Source of the DNA: Sarcocystis neurona | Taxonomy: Eukaryota; Apicomplexa; Conoidasida; Eucoccidiorida; Sarcocystidae | Direction of reading: 5' to 3' | Length of the DNA stretch: 64,000 bases | Assembly: GCA_000727475.1 (NCBI GenBank) | Contig: KL647303.1 | Coordinates: 152,408 to 216,407 of the forward strand | Shown: one piece after another, positions 10,738 to 23,004 of the stretch | Layout of the letters: every line of letters starts with the position of its first letter | Position numbering within the stretch: the stretch's first letter is position 1 | The notes under the pieces: model-generated | Database searches by the model: none | What the model was told of the DNA's origin: nothing | The model's input: only the letters and a program-made list of their open reading frames with translations | Position numbers and translations under genes: made by a program

Positions 10738-13700
10738 ATGACCTCAACTCAAGAGGTTGTGTCTCAGGCGGCAGCCGAGCTGCAGGAGGAGGCGCCGCCG
10801 CGAACCTGGCCTTTTCTGGGCCCTATCTGTGACTCAACCGTCGCAGCAACGACAGAGTGCTTTTCTCCCTTCTTCCCCCTTGTGGTGCAACAGCGCAGAA
10901 GCGGCGCTTCGCGTGCGCGTGCCGCCCGCACAACACGCGCTCGTACACCTACGAGATCAACGACAGGAGTTGACCATGCAACGCATACAAGTGCAGACGC
11001 TTCCTCGGGATTTCCCGGGTTGTCTTCAGCAGCAAGAAGTGGACCTTCATCTGTACGTCGGACAGCTCTCACGGCAGACAACGCAGCGACCGCTTCTGCG
11101 ACCTCAGAGGCAGGGAACTGCTCGCTTCTGCTAGGCAACAGACGGGAGCAAAGGAAGCAGCGCCACCGCGTCATCAGACTCCACCCAGAAAGCTTCGAAT
11201 TGCCCCGGCTGCCTGCGTCTGCTGCCTTGCAACCCCGTGCGACCTCCTCCACCCGCCAGCGGGGGCTAGCAGCGCAGAACGTCTCTCCGACCTTGTTCGC
11301 AGACAGTCACTCCGCAAGGGTGGACCAAGATTCCGGTGGGCCAGCAAGTTATTCCCAGAGCTCCGCTGATGCTTCCGCGGCGGGCGCGTTCACTGCGGTC
11401 GCCCAGAGGGAGGCTCTGCTGGCTGCCTTCGCCGCTGCAGCTGTTGCCGACGCAGCATCACTTAGTAGCAAGAAGGGTCCAGGCGAGGGGCAGCGTCTTC
11501 GGCCGCACGCTGGGAAAGCCAAAAAGAAGCTTGCCGGCAGCAGGAGGACAAATTCTCTGTCTGCAGCGGCGGCGGGTGCGAACACAGCGGGGGACGGAAG
11601 CAGTCTTGCGAGGGAGAAGAGCAAGCGGTGCGCCGCATACCAGCAACAACTGATGGAGCTGCAGGCGGCAGCGGCAGCTGACGACGCGGCTCTTCTCCAG
11701 GCGCTCGAGGCTGAACGAGAGCATGTCAGGCAGAGAAAACTGCAGGAAGAACAAGGTAGTCGGTGGAAACGTTGTTCGTTTCTTGCCTGCGTTTGTCTCG
11801 CTGCTCTTTACCCGGCTGCGTCGCCCGGCCGCAGATGCACCCGCCACTAGTCTGCCGTCTCCCGGTCGACTTATCACTAGTAAAAATTATTCCAGAACTT
11901 CACAAGCAGTCGGTGATGACACACTGGGCACGCGTCTGTTCTTTTCTGTGAAAATAGGAGCAAACGCTGCTTTGGGATTCTCGCTGCCGAAGCACAGAAC
12001 CGGGCTCCACGGTGAGGGAGCGGAGTCCTGTCGGTCGGCAGAGGAAGGATGTTGTCATTTTCCGGTCACACCACCAAACGCAGCAGTCTCAGATCATTTC
12101 CTTCCGGTGATGCCTTTTCTCCAGAGGCAGACGCGGGCATACAGACTTGTTTATTTTACTTCTTTGCTGTCTGCGTTGAGGAAAGGTTTCTTTGAGGTTT
12201 ACAGCGACTAGCCTCCAGAGAGGGGGAGAGTGTTACGTGTCCGTAAGTGTGGCACTTTCGGTCCACGTCCTCGTTGGTGAGGCAGCGCGCACACGTTTCG
12301 AGCGAAGCGACAGCGCGCTGCAGACCCCCCCCTCCCTGCTTACGCGCGTGTGTGTTGCCTGTAGGCAGACGTGGATTGTAGAGGCTGACGAGAGTCTGCT
12401 ACTTCTTCATTGTTGCAAGCGGTGTATTGACAGCCTGAGTACTTGAGAAGGAACGCGCTGCCTGCCTGTACTTCTCCAGTTCCTCGTAGCAGCTTCTCGT
12501 TGGCGACTTTTGCCGTCCACTTCGTTGACTCTCTGCGACGGTGGCAATCTGCGTGTGTATGTGTGTGTCGTGCTCGGTGGGTGGCTGGATGCGTAGACCG
12601 TCGAAGACGGGAGGAGGAGGAGGAACGACGAAGACAAGAGAGAAAAGCGCGAGAAGAGGCAGCGGCAGCTGCTGCGGCGCGAGAGGAACAGCTCCGGCGC
12701 GAACGGCAGGCTGCTGAGGAACAGCGCAGGAGATTCGAAGAAGAGGAAGCGAAGAAAAAGAAGGCGCAGGAAGAGGAGGAGAAACGCCGCAGGGAGCAGG
12801 AGGAGCGGCGGCGACTTGAACAGCAGCTGGAGGAGCAGCGGCGGCGGCAGGCGGAAGAAGAAGAGCGACAGCGCCAGCAGCGGGAACAGGAAGAACGACA
12901 GCGCCGCGAGAAGGAAGAGCAGCAACAGCAACTGCGACAGGCACAGGAGCAGCCTCCGTCACAGCGAGAGCAGGAGAAACAAGAAGACGTTGGAGCGCTG
13001 CAGCAGCAGCAACAGGAGACAGATAGTGGCCACGGTGAAGCAGGTGCGTCCTAGATCTCTATCTTTACCATGCAGCTGTTTGTAAACAGCGGTGACACCT
13101 TTGCTCTGAGAATTCCTGGCCCCCTACGCAGGTGTCGCCATCAGGTTGAACGCTGATAATACACCGCGTGTATGCCGGGTTCTTCTGTCGCAATGCTGCG
13201 GCGTCAGGAACAACAGTTGATACGGCTGCTGCAATCTCGGCGAGCAATTGGCTCCCAGCTGTTGAACCTGGGAAGCCCGAGACGGCGTACATGCGCGAGG
13301 TGGAGACCCTGCTAGCGGAGGAGCGCGGCATGCGCGAAGTGCAGCTACACCAGCTCCCGGTACGATGGGCAAGGTGGTGGAAGGATTTGCATGCAACGAA
13401 GAGAAGCCACGACACCGTAAAGGAAGACGAGTGCTTGAAGCGCTGGATTCATAAAAGTGTGAACTGTTGGAGGAGCCACCCACACATGCGCCCTGCACCA
13501 CAGCAGTTGCTGCCTGGTGCAGCGGGTGAAGTAGATCTTTTCACGTACAGGCAGCAAAAGCAGGTCTTACGGCGAAGAAGCCACACATACACACACGTAA
13601 AATTCTTTGAGTGAAGTCCGCGTGAATCTTCCTGGTCAAGGCACAGCCGTCAACTCTGTTTTACGCATTGGCGCACTCGTTTGCCTATGTCCTTGTCAGT

Positions 13701-16700
13701 GGCCAAGTACGCAGCTTGCTGTGCACAGGCGGTTGTGCTGCACTCTGCCGCCCGGATCCCGCGGCGAAACGCATTTCATCCCAAGCGCAGACCTCTGCAC
13801 GCTGGGCTCGCGTGACTCACGACCCCTCGTGTGACAGTACAGTAAATCTACTTCTCTGCTGGTCTGTGGTTGCTTCCTTGGAGTGCAACGACTTGTACAA
13901 GTGTCTTTGCCGTGTTTTGGGGCCTGCACATGTAGTGCAGAAACGCCGCTTCTTGTTCTTCACCTTTTTTCCCTGCTGCTGCGTTTCCCGGATGTTTGTG
14001 TTTTCGAGGCGCTCCTGACCTCGCGTCCCTCTACTAGTTGACCGGCGAGGTTGCACGTGTGTTTTGGTGGCCCCATGTGTTCCTGTTGCTCTCTCGCGTC
14101 GGCGCAGGGTATCTCTGAAGACCAAGTCAAGGCTTTACGCATTTCCATCAAGAAACAAATCAACACTGCACTCAACCAGTTGGCGAGCACGACGTCTCAG
14201 GTCATCCGGGTGCGTCACTGCGTTTGCCGCCAGCTGCGCACGTGTGCTCGGTTGTCTGCCTGTTTGTAGGGATGTGTACGGCTTAATATTTGCACGTCAT
14301 ATGCTACGCAGGTGCGAAGTTCTGCTTCACTCTCAAGAGGCTCAGCTACAGTAACGCGCTGAAGGCGTCAGCATTCGTGGTCCGCTATAAGTGTATCTGT
14401 GAGTCGCGACTTGTCTTTGTATCTGTGTCTTTACTGTACCGGATGCGTCTGATCTTTGCTACCATCGGCAGCTGCACTGGCTCAAGGAGTTGCTTCTTCT
14501 TTTTCGTATAGGTGCTGGCCGTGATGTGCTGCAGGGACCCGCTTCTGAACGTGAAAATGTGCCGTGCTCGTCACCTTACACCAGTTAGCTGTGGCGCTGT
14601 CCTGTGCTTGCGGTAGAAAACCTACCCCGGTCGTCTGTTGTTGGCTGAGTTCTGCAGACGTGCGAAGGGATTCGGCACTTCATGCGCGGACTCAAAGGAC
14701 ACCCGCCGGCAGTGTCGCAGTTTTTTGTGACGCAGGCGTGCGAACGGCTGCTGCAGCTGACAGAGAAAGGCGGACAGGTGCGGTCGCGACGACTAGACTT
14801 GTCTCACCACGCTGGTGCTCGGCGCAACACAACGTCCGCTGCATGTGTGGATGTCGGGTGAATTTACCTCGAAACTGTATGTCTGTCTCGCGGTGCACGT
14901 ACGTAAGTACATTGTATGCGTAGACTGCTGTAAGTCGATCTCTCACCCAACCTCATATACATTCAGGATACGGTACACAAGTATTCGTGTATGGGCTTGA
15001 ACGTGCAGGGTTTTGCAGAGCCAATAGATGCGGTGTTTCCGCTGCGTCCTGTGCTTGTGTGAGTCGTAGTGTGGGTGTTTGGCGCCAGAGTCTGGGATGC
15101 GGTGGATAGTTATGGATGGGCAGACGTGGCTGCACGCCTGAACAGTAACCGTCTCGGTAGTTTGCTTGCGTTGGCGTACTCCGCCGGAATGGACATTCAC
15201 GTTTGGTCCCCCTTCTTTCGCTGAGCTTGTGCTTGTATTTGCTGACGGTGTCTCTGTAGGTGAGCACTAGACCGAGTTCTGTCTGGGCGTACGCGTTTCT
15301 TGTTCGCGGGTGAGTTCATTCGAGACTGGCTCTTCTTCAAACCACAGAGGGACACACCTAGCGCTGCGTCGCTGTTCTGGGCTGCACTTGTAGGGATGGC
15401 ACTCACCGTGACATTACTTCGACGGTAACTCCGTCGTCTCATGAGAAAGGGATTGGTAGAACTCACGAGGATAGAGTGTATTGTTCAGTAGAACACCTAG
15501 AAGAAGATCCTGTTGTGGTGTAATGTTTGCCTTGTTCCCTAGATAGCGCGGCAGTTGCGAGGAGGTTTTTCGGTTCCGCCGGTGGCAAAGCACGTTGTAG
15601 GGTGTGGCGTTGATATTTCGGGGAGGAGATATATATATATATATATGTACATACATACATACATACGTACATATACACACCAGTGTAGGTAAACATCTGT
15701 GTCTTTGTGTATGTCTACACGTAGCAACAGGATTCGAAGAAGAAGTGTCGTACCTCTACGAGCTTCTCTGCATCTGTTCAAGACAACAGTGTGGTGGCTG
15801 CGTGGAAGGGGAGTAGCGACCTGGCGTTTGTATCTGTGAATTTATCCCGCGCAGCATGGTCCAGGAAGACGAAAGGGTCGAGCGCGCTTTTCGCGCCCAC
15901 GTCTATGCGACCTGCTGCTATGCGGCGCCATTTTACTACAGGAAGAAGCAGGTATTTCCCGTCTCGAGTTTTGCCGGTCTCTTCTGGCCCGGAAAGGCTT
16001 CGTTTAAACTTTTCAGTTGTATATGTCTTATAAAGTCTCTTTGTCACTGCATATTTCTTCGCTGCATAAGTCTCATCCCCAGCTCCACACTGAGCGGTGC
16101 TCGACCGAGGAATCTTTTTCAGACAGCGTGCTTAAATCTTGTCCGCGGACTTCGTGGGTCCTGCGTAGCCAGAAGTGCAAGAGCTCTTTGACATCAGATC
16201 TATCATTTCAGCTCTGCTTCGATCGTACTGTTTATGCCGTTACGCTGGAGCGCCGATTTCTCAGTAGCAGAGCTTCGCATCTCGACTACTTTGCTAGTCT
16301 ATATGCTCGTGCGTATTACGTCTTCGCAAAAGCTGTGGAATCACTGTCGTCAACTTTTGTTACCTTGTTGAATGTTCAGGGCATGTCTGTGGAGCAGTTT
16401 CGCGTAGCACGAGGTCAGCGAGAGGGAGAAGACGAAGAAGCTTTTTTTTTTCGGATGGTCGCCTGTCTCCGTCTCTGGCTGTCTTTCCTTGTCGCATCGC
16501 ATAGTAAGTTGCGTGAATGTGTACGGCTGTCTAGGTCCACGTCCCGTCCGCAAGGCGGACGGTACGACACGCTGATTTTTTTTGACGCGTTTGCTGGCGT
16601 CCATTCCTCGCGTATCTTCGTGTGTGCGTAAATGCGCCGGTCCACAGCCGGGAAAGGATGCACAAGAGCTTTATTGTACGTCTGACACACCCCGTATTCT

Positions 16701-17804
16701 GTCTTGAGATTGCCGCGCCCCTTCGGCTTTGTCTGTCCTGCCACTACGTACAGGGGCACCTTTTACTGAGCCACTGCAAATGCGCGAAGTGCGCAGGGGC
16801 TTTTGACAGCTGACGATCTTACAGACGTGCACCAACACCACCCGATAGACCACATGCAGCAGCAGGTAGCCGTCTTCGTATGTTGCATCTTTTTCTGTGT
16901 TGTTGTTCAAGTCAGCGATGCTATCGAAAAGGGAGTGAAACAAGGAGCTTTCAACAGGTGCAGGGAAGACATGTGTTGACATGTGTTGACTTGCATGCAA
17001 GCTCTCCAAAATAGGTGGCAACCAAAATGACCTACTTTTTCTGCAGAGGAAGAAATGGCCTGGAGCTGGCTAGCGCGTTTTTTGAACTTAAACCTGGCGA
17101 CGGCCAAAGCTGTTCGACGCGTGTGTGCTTGTGCACTGATTGAGGGTCTTAAAATCGCCGGCCCGGCGCTGTTGAAGGCTTACGGGCGCCAGTTCAAGAA
17201 AGTGATGGATTTGATTCAGAACGCTTTGATGCCGTTGCTTCTGGCTATGCAGCAGAAGTAAGTTCTTTCACGTTTCACGTGTGTGGGTGCGTAACGTCTG
17301 CACCGCAGCTCGTACCGAAGTGATTTGTGGCCTGGAAACATGCGCATAGGTAAGGAGACACTGACGTGCTCAACGTATGCAAGCGGATGCTGACATAAAC
17401 TACTTTGAAAACTCGGTCGTAGATCTTTCCTTTTGGTGCTTTGTATAACGGGAGAAAAAACGAGTCCGTGCCTGACTCAATGCAGGCAGCATTGACACTT
17501 TCAAACAGTACTACTCGCATCGCACAGAGGACGAAGGAACCGGTTGTTGTTACCGCAGCATTAAAGTGAAATGGCGCTGTGCCGAACCCAATAGGCTCAT
17601 GAGTTACTTTAGCTGATGTCCATCAAATTCGATTTGCTGATGTGATGTGTTTATGGGTCAAGGAACGAGGGTACTTGTATATCAATGTACGTAACGCAAC
17701 TCCGCACCCTTCTCTCGGACTACTACGCTAACAACTTCACGCTGCCGGAGCCGGAGGGAAAATCAATGAAAATGGAGGCAACCGAAGCCAGTCCAGACGT
17801 CTAA
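10738..17804 (+). CDS. GLE1: GLE1-like mRNA export factor (12-exon model)
   Basis: GLE1 acts at the cytoplasmic face of the nuclear pore, where it stimulates the DEAD-box helicase Dbp5/DDX19 during mRNA export. Model exons: 10738-11755, 12597-13043, 13208-13359, 14108-14209, 14312-14350, 14658-14777, 15260-15309, 15350-15424, 15855-15951, 16380-16503, 17047-17257, 17663-17804. All junction phases agree and give 858 aa. Exon 1 is Ala/Ser/Arg-rich; exon 2 is a Glu/Arg/Gln coiled coil, as in other GLE1 N-termini. The C-terminal half follows the Gle1 fold: INTALNQLAS (exon 4), FFVTQACERLLQ (exon 6), RVERAFRAHVYATC..APFY (exon 9, equivalent to human [21 protein letters not shown]), FRMVACLRLWLS (exon 10), WSWLARFLN and LLKAYGRQFKKV (exon 11), and LRTLLSDYY..TLPEPEG (exon 12). 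The ATG at 10738 is the first in frame. The 39-nt exon 14312-14350 is phase-neutral and could be optional. Introns carry AT and TG microsatellites. Confidence 0.85.
12597..13043 (+). other. GLE1 coiled-coil exon
   Basis: This second exon of the GLE1 model encodes about 148 residues that are almost all Glu, Arg, Gln, Lys and Ala, a classic long single alpha-helix or coiled coil. It is flanked by acceptor ...GCGTAG and donor CAG|GTGCGT, both phase 1. In other GLE1 proteins the matching region self-associates; that role is inferred here. Confidence 0.75.
15629..15680. repeat. (AT)n / (ATAC)n compound microsatellite in a GLE1 intron
   Basis: An AT run of about 9 units passes directly into ATAC tetranucleotide units and then CATATACACAC. 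It lies between exons 8 and 9 of GLE1 and does not touch splice sites. Confidence 0.85.
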
Positions 17805-20800
17805 TATGGACGGCCACTTTACCCTGTTAACCTACTGCATACGAGCACCATTTTCCCGCGCGTAGAGAGATGCAGGCAGAGCACACAACGACGCGGTAAA
17901 TTCTCAGCCCTGCGACTTGCCGCCCGCTTCTGTCCTTTCGAGTTATTCGTAGCCAGTCAGGCCCACATTTCATCATCACTGGTGAAGCTTGTCGACGGCG
18001 CCGCTGATTTCGCTGCTGCGCGAAAAAGGGGAAGCACTTACTTTTTTTAAGCTGTGGATCATGCACTTCACATACGGTGCGCGTTACTCCTGCCTTCCGG
18101 CGCGGCAGGGTAGGATGGACTCGGTAAAGTATACCATGACGGTATCAGGTCCTGATTTGTCTGCTGAATTGGTACCTGCCGTCACGTTGGATCTTGAAAA
18201 GCCCTATTGCCGTCATCCTCCATATACATGGTCGATGTGCGGACTGTACGCGCATACAGCGCACCGCTTTTTTTTTTTTCTAAACTGTGGGTCTAAATAT
18301 GTGGTGTCAGACGACGTACACAATTGTGGTACAAAGAGATCAAGAACGACGATGATATCATTGCCCTGTTCACATTCCAGTGCTGAGGTCTGCCACCGGG
18401 TGAAGGTCGAGGCAGTCTGTATCTGCGTGCTGCCTCATTTGTAACATCTGTTTTGAACGGGGATGCTCTAGGCAAGAATGCGTGCACCATAGTACGCGTG
18501 CAACAAGGAAGTACAGCAGCTTTATAATACATCACCAACAAAGACAAAGAGCTTTCACGCGCTGTGGCACCGGACCAGCGGTCTTCGGCAGCGCAGCAGA
18601 AGCAGTTGCTAGGCTGCACGCAGTAGCCGAAAAGGGCAAGACACGGCAGTTTTGTCTTCGTCTACATTCGGCAGACCGGTCTTGAGCTGCGGAGGACTGC
18701 AGGTAAGAGTGTACTGGGTAGGCTCTTTCATCAACACACAGGTGAGTATTAGAGGTACCAGCTGCATGCGGAGTGCAGCACGCCCACCGTACTCCACATA
18801 AAACAGCAACAGAGCGAGCGAGTCGCTGGCCTATGCGGCGGACCAAGCCGGAAGCGCTGAGCATGTCTAACAGGACTTTGTGGTGTTCTTCACACGGTGT
18901 AGAGAATCCTGCTGTGAAAGTGATTAGTGCGTGTATGCATCAGTGTGTCCTAGAGCGGTGGTCCAAGAGTAGCATTTGGTGTATTTCGCACACTAGAAAA
19001 CCACTTTGTCAATAGCATTCAGTAGGAATCGTCGTCCAGACCATCTGCTGGTTTATACGTGGTCTGCGGTAATCTAACAAACTTCAGTGACGTAGCACTT
19101 CCCCATTGCGAGGTAGCTGTGGCCTTGTCGCTCAAATTTATATGTGGCGGAAGAGCTTCAAACCGTCGCGCGGGCGACACTTCTTAAAAGCGGCAGCGCA
19201 ACTTCATGCCGTCCTCAGTACAGAGGTGTCCACTGGTTTGTCTGCAGTGCAATCGGAACCCACCGTAAAGTGCTACCACAGGTTTGCGTGGCGTGCCCTG
19301 ATTGTGGCTTAGATACCTCCACCTTATTTACTCGGTGCTGAATGCTTTCATCTCATCAACTGGGTGACTACGTCCGAGGCTGAAAGTCCCTGAGAAAAAG
19401 TGGAACCCCATCAGGGGTGACGACGTGCCCACAGAGCCTTCACACTCCGCTAACATCGTATATGGGCGTAGCATTATAAAACAGGTGCCACGCTCTAGTC
19501 TATGAAGATCGCCATTGCTGATGTCTTTTTGAATATACGGATATTCTCAGAAACACCGTGAAGGGGAGGCCGGAAGGCAAAGACGCTCCTGGGGTTAATG
19601 AGAAAGGATAGCGCTGAGCCAGGTTCGGGCAGACACATATACTCTTTCAGGTCACCGTGACCCGCAACAGTGGACCTGTGTGGTCGGATGGGAAATCAGC
19701 AACACTGTTCGAAGCTGCGGGTCTTTGACGTCGGGTTATAGCAGCCGAAGATCTTAGAATTGCCACCGCAATTCTAAGTCAGCGCAATTATATGGCGGAC
19801 AGCTCTGCGAATGCCGACAGTTTTATTTCGTGAATGACGAAGGCAGGAAGAGCTCTACGGTTGACAGTGTTTCAACAAGGTGTAACTGCTCTACACGGGC
19901 CTTCCGAAAGCTTTGCTTACCATTGAACTCTTTTGCTTGCCGCTGATCACTTACCTGTGAAGCTCCCGGCTTTGCGGCGGGAACGGCATATGCCAGGCCG
20001 CAACACAGAGGAGCTGACAGCTTGTTCTGTGGTATAACCCGAGGGGTCTCAAGGCCGGCGAGGAGGCAGCCGTAGATGATCACTCAGAGCACGCTGGCCT
20101 TGGCATCCTTCTGGCACCCAAGTCATGGTCTAACCCCTAGCGCCAATTAAGACTACTAAATTTACAGCGAACGCTTGAAGTCAAACTGACCACCCTCATT
20201 CTTGCGTCACCAGTCGAACTGTTAGTGTTGAGGTGGGTACAGATTAACTGCGGATGTAGCTCGCCTTGCGTGTGCCGACGACGGTCCCTCGACACCCAAT
20301 GCTACTGAGCGCAGAGACTGTTTTACCTGAGAGCATTCTCTTTCGCTGTAGTGCAGCAACTTCATACATAAATATTGTGTCCGCGAGCTTCGCCTGTCAA
20401 GTAGCCCATAATTCTAGTTCCTTTTAAGTCCCAGTGTAGTATCCTGCTGTGCCGCCCGACTACATTGGGTGGGTCCCAGCGTTGTTCGTAAACAGAACAC
20501 TCCATTATAACTGTTCCAGATGCGCTCGCTGTCTCAAGAGTCCGAGTCCTCATTCTATTTCAAATTAGGACACTTTTGCGGTGGTGTGTTCTTGGGTTAA
20601 CATTCCGCTATGTTAGCTTTCAACAGTAGCTTTTGACGTGCATCGAACGTTCCACTTAAATTGTGCAGGCTCGGTCTTCCTTACTTTCACCGTGTGGATT
20701 GAGTGGCAGCGCAGGGTGCCTGTTTCGTCGTGACGCAGTCCACCTTCATCTTAGAAGAGTACTCCTATTCTTGTGGAAAAGTGTCCTTTCAATTTGAGGA

Positions 20801-23004
20801 AATTTACTCTTTTGGATACCGTCCATCGTAGCCCGTGAACGTCCCACACTGCCATCCCCTGGAGCGACACAAAGCAGCAGTCGTTCCTCTCCGAACACGT
20901 CGATGGAAAAAAAGGGAGCGCACCTTTCCGTGGGTCTTTACCTTTTAGTAAAAAAACGACCACTATTATCCATATGACGAACGCAGCTTCGTCACGCTAA
21001 TCACACAGCCGTTTCAAATGACTCTCCGCGGCTCCCACGAATGTGTTGCGTTGTGAGAGGCACAGCTTCTGTAGTCGTATGCCTGTGTGGATTCTGTACG
21101 TGCTTCTGTAAGGCTCGATGGCGGCATTGCCGCTGGTTACCGTGGAATTCTTCGTCGTCGAGGGCCACCAGTCTTCAACCTAGCAATATACGCGTCCTCT
21201 AAGATACCCGCTAGGTACGTACCACCGCCTGCTCAACGTGACCCCACCTTGACTCCCCAGTGTTGACAATAAAGTATAAAGTACCGACGTTGTGCAGTCT
21301 GAAAGTGGGGCGTTATTCGTATCGCCGCTGAAGGACCAAGTACTCTGTATTCGGGAGGAAGCTGCCCTAGAATTCTTATGTCGAAACTGGAGAGAAGTTC
21401 TCAGCCCTCCCCGCAGCACGTTGCATGCGTGGGCTGATTATCCTATAGCAAGAAACCAGGGTACACTGCAGAGACTGCCAAAGCCTGATAAGGGCACGCG
21501 CCGGGTTTGTGTGAGGCTCGCTGAATTGATGAATTGTACACAGCTAGGCAGTGCACGAGGCTCGTCGTTGATCCTCCACGGAGAGCATCAAAAGAACTGC
21601 GGGATGCTCGCCGAAAGCAATTGTGCGTTCGGCTACATATAGGAAGGACAAGTCGGGCCGCCGGCAGACACACCGCCGCCCTCTTCCACGCCAAAGTGCA
21701 GCAGTGTAGACTTGCATAGGAACACTGCGGGTGCTGACGGCCTTGTCGAGCATTTCGGGAGCACTGAAAATGCATGACACAGTCGGACCGCAGGCCTCTA
21801 TCGTCAGAGATTGGTGGCTAGATGCTTCGTTGATAATTTTCTTCCGTCATGACTTGACTGCCAGTAAGCTTCCTATCGCACCCCGCTGCTGCACGGCAGT
21901 CTACATGACTGTCTGCTCCACCAGTCTAGAAATGAAGGACGTTGAGCCCAGGTAAGATAGGCATGGAGACACAAACATGTTTTACCGACGCGAACCAGGC
22001 CGAACAGTAACCCGACGCCGTTACCGATGTCTATCGTGGTCTCCAGTAAGCAACTGCTGGCATCTTGTGCCTTGGAACCATAGTGTGTAGGTGGTACTGG
22101 TTGTCCAGAAGTAACCCTCTCTAGCTCACTACACATAAAGGCTGCGGCTTAAGGGCGGTATCTCGATGACCCTGTGAGAGGTCCAACCATTTTGAAGTTC
22201 CACGGATAATCTAAAAAAACTCGCTCCGCGCGCAGTACCAAGGTGATCGGTGAGATCAACCGTGGTCTCTATTTTGCCGCGAGAACATATGTTGCTCCTG
22301 CAAATCTCTGATGTCCTTAACTTCACACTGTCTTTGATGGCAAAGGCCGGCGCAGAGAAACAGGTCTTCCAAGGCAGTGGCATACGCAAAATGGCAAGAG
22401 CGCTCATATATATACGTACACGTTCATATTCATAAGGTGTATTCAAGCAGCAGTGTTTCGGTCAGGTGGATGCTCACTCGAAGGGAGCGTCGCAAGCTGC
22501 CGACATCGGTGACGCGGTTCGGTGTCTGGCAGATGGATACTATTCTTGCATTCATACTCGCTCGTACGGAAGAGGGCGTGTTGTGGCGTGGCAGTGCGGC
22601 TAACGCCAGTGCAGACACTGCTGATGCGTTCAGGTGTACAAAGAGAGACACGTGCGCACACTCTGAGTGCGCAGAAAGCTCTAATTTCTGTCCGCAGTTC
22701 CCGACCTTAAAGTTAGCGCGGTTTTGAGGGCTACGTGATACAATGTCTGAGGCTGAGTCGGCCAAAACTGAGGGGCCGCTCGGCAATGGTAAATCGTTGT
22801 TTTTCCAACGTCAACGCGTCGCACGTTCGGTGGACTGCTGCCCCATAACGTGGCACCACGTCACCTCACCCCCTTGTAAATCTTTTGGAAGGTCAAAACA
22901 CGAGATCTTTAAACGCTCAGTATCCTGCGCGTTAGGGGTCGCTCCACGAGCGCACATGGTTAATGGATTACGTGCGTGATAAAAAAATATGAGTCACGCG
23001 CTGC
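17805..23004. other. Repeat-poor region without a recognised gene
   Basis: About 5.2 kb between convergently oriented GLE1 (+) and CBS (-). Composition is balanced, triplet runs are absent, and open frames are short on both strands. A perfect 11-bp inverted repeat is at 19753-19778. I see no tRNA, rRNA or protein domain. Parts will be the 3' untranslated regions of the two flanking genes. Confidence 0.45.
19753..19778. repeat. Perfect 11-bp inverted repeat (hairpin)
   Basis: CTTAGAATTGC at 19753-19763 is followed by the 4-base loop CACC and its exact reverse complement at 19768-19778. The stem is mixed in composition and the flanks show no U-tract. It could form a short RNA or DNA hairpin; no function can be assigned. 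Confidence 0.8.

Noticed and set aside
15018..15059. Exon-like segment in GLE1 after TTTTGCAG with a GTGAGT-type donor
   Set aside because: Its sequence does not match the Gle1 fold as well as the exon at 15260-15309, which fits in phase.
17490..17616. Alternative last exon of GLE1
   Set aside because: In phase and open to a stop, but the exon at 17663-17804 matches the conserved Gle1 C-terminus much better.
22743..22788. ATG followed by a short Ser/Glu/Ala frame and a GTAAAT donor-like site
   Set aside because: Looks like a first exon, but I found no second exon before the opposite-strand CBS gene.
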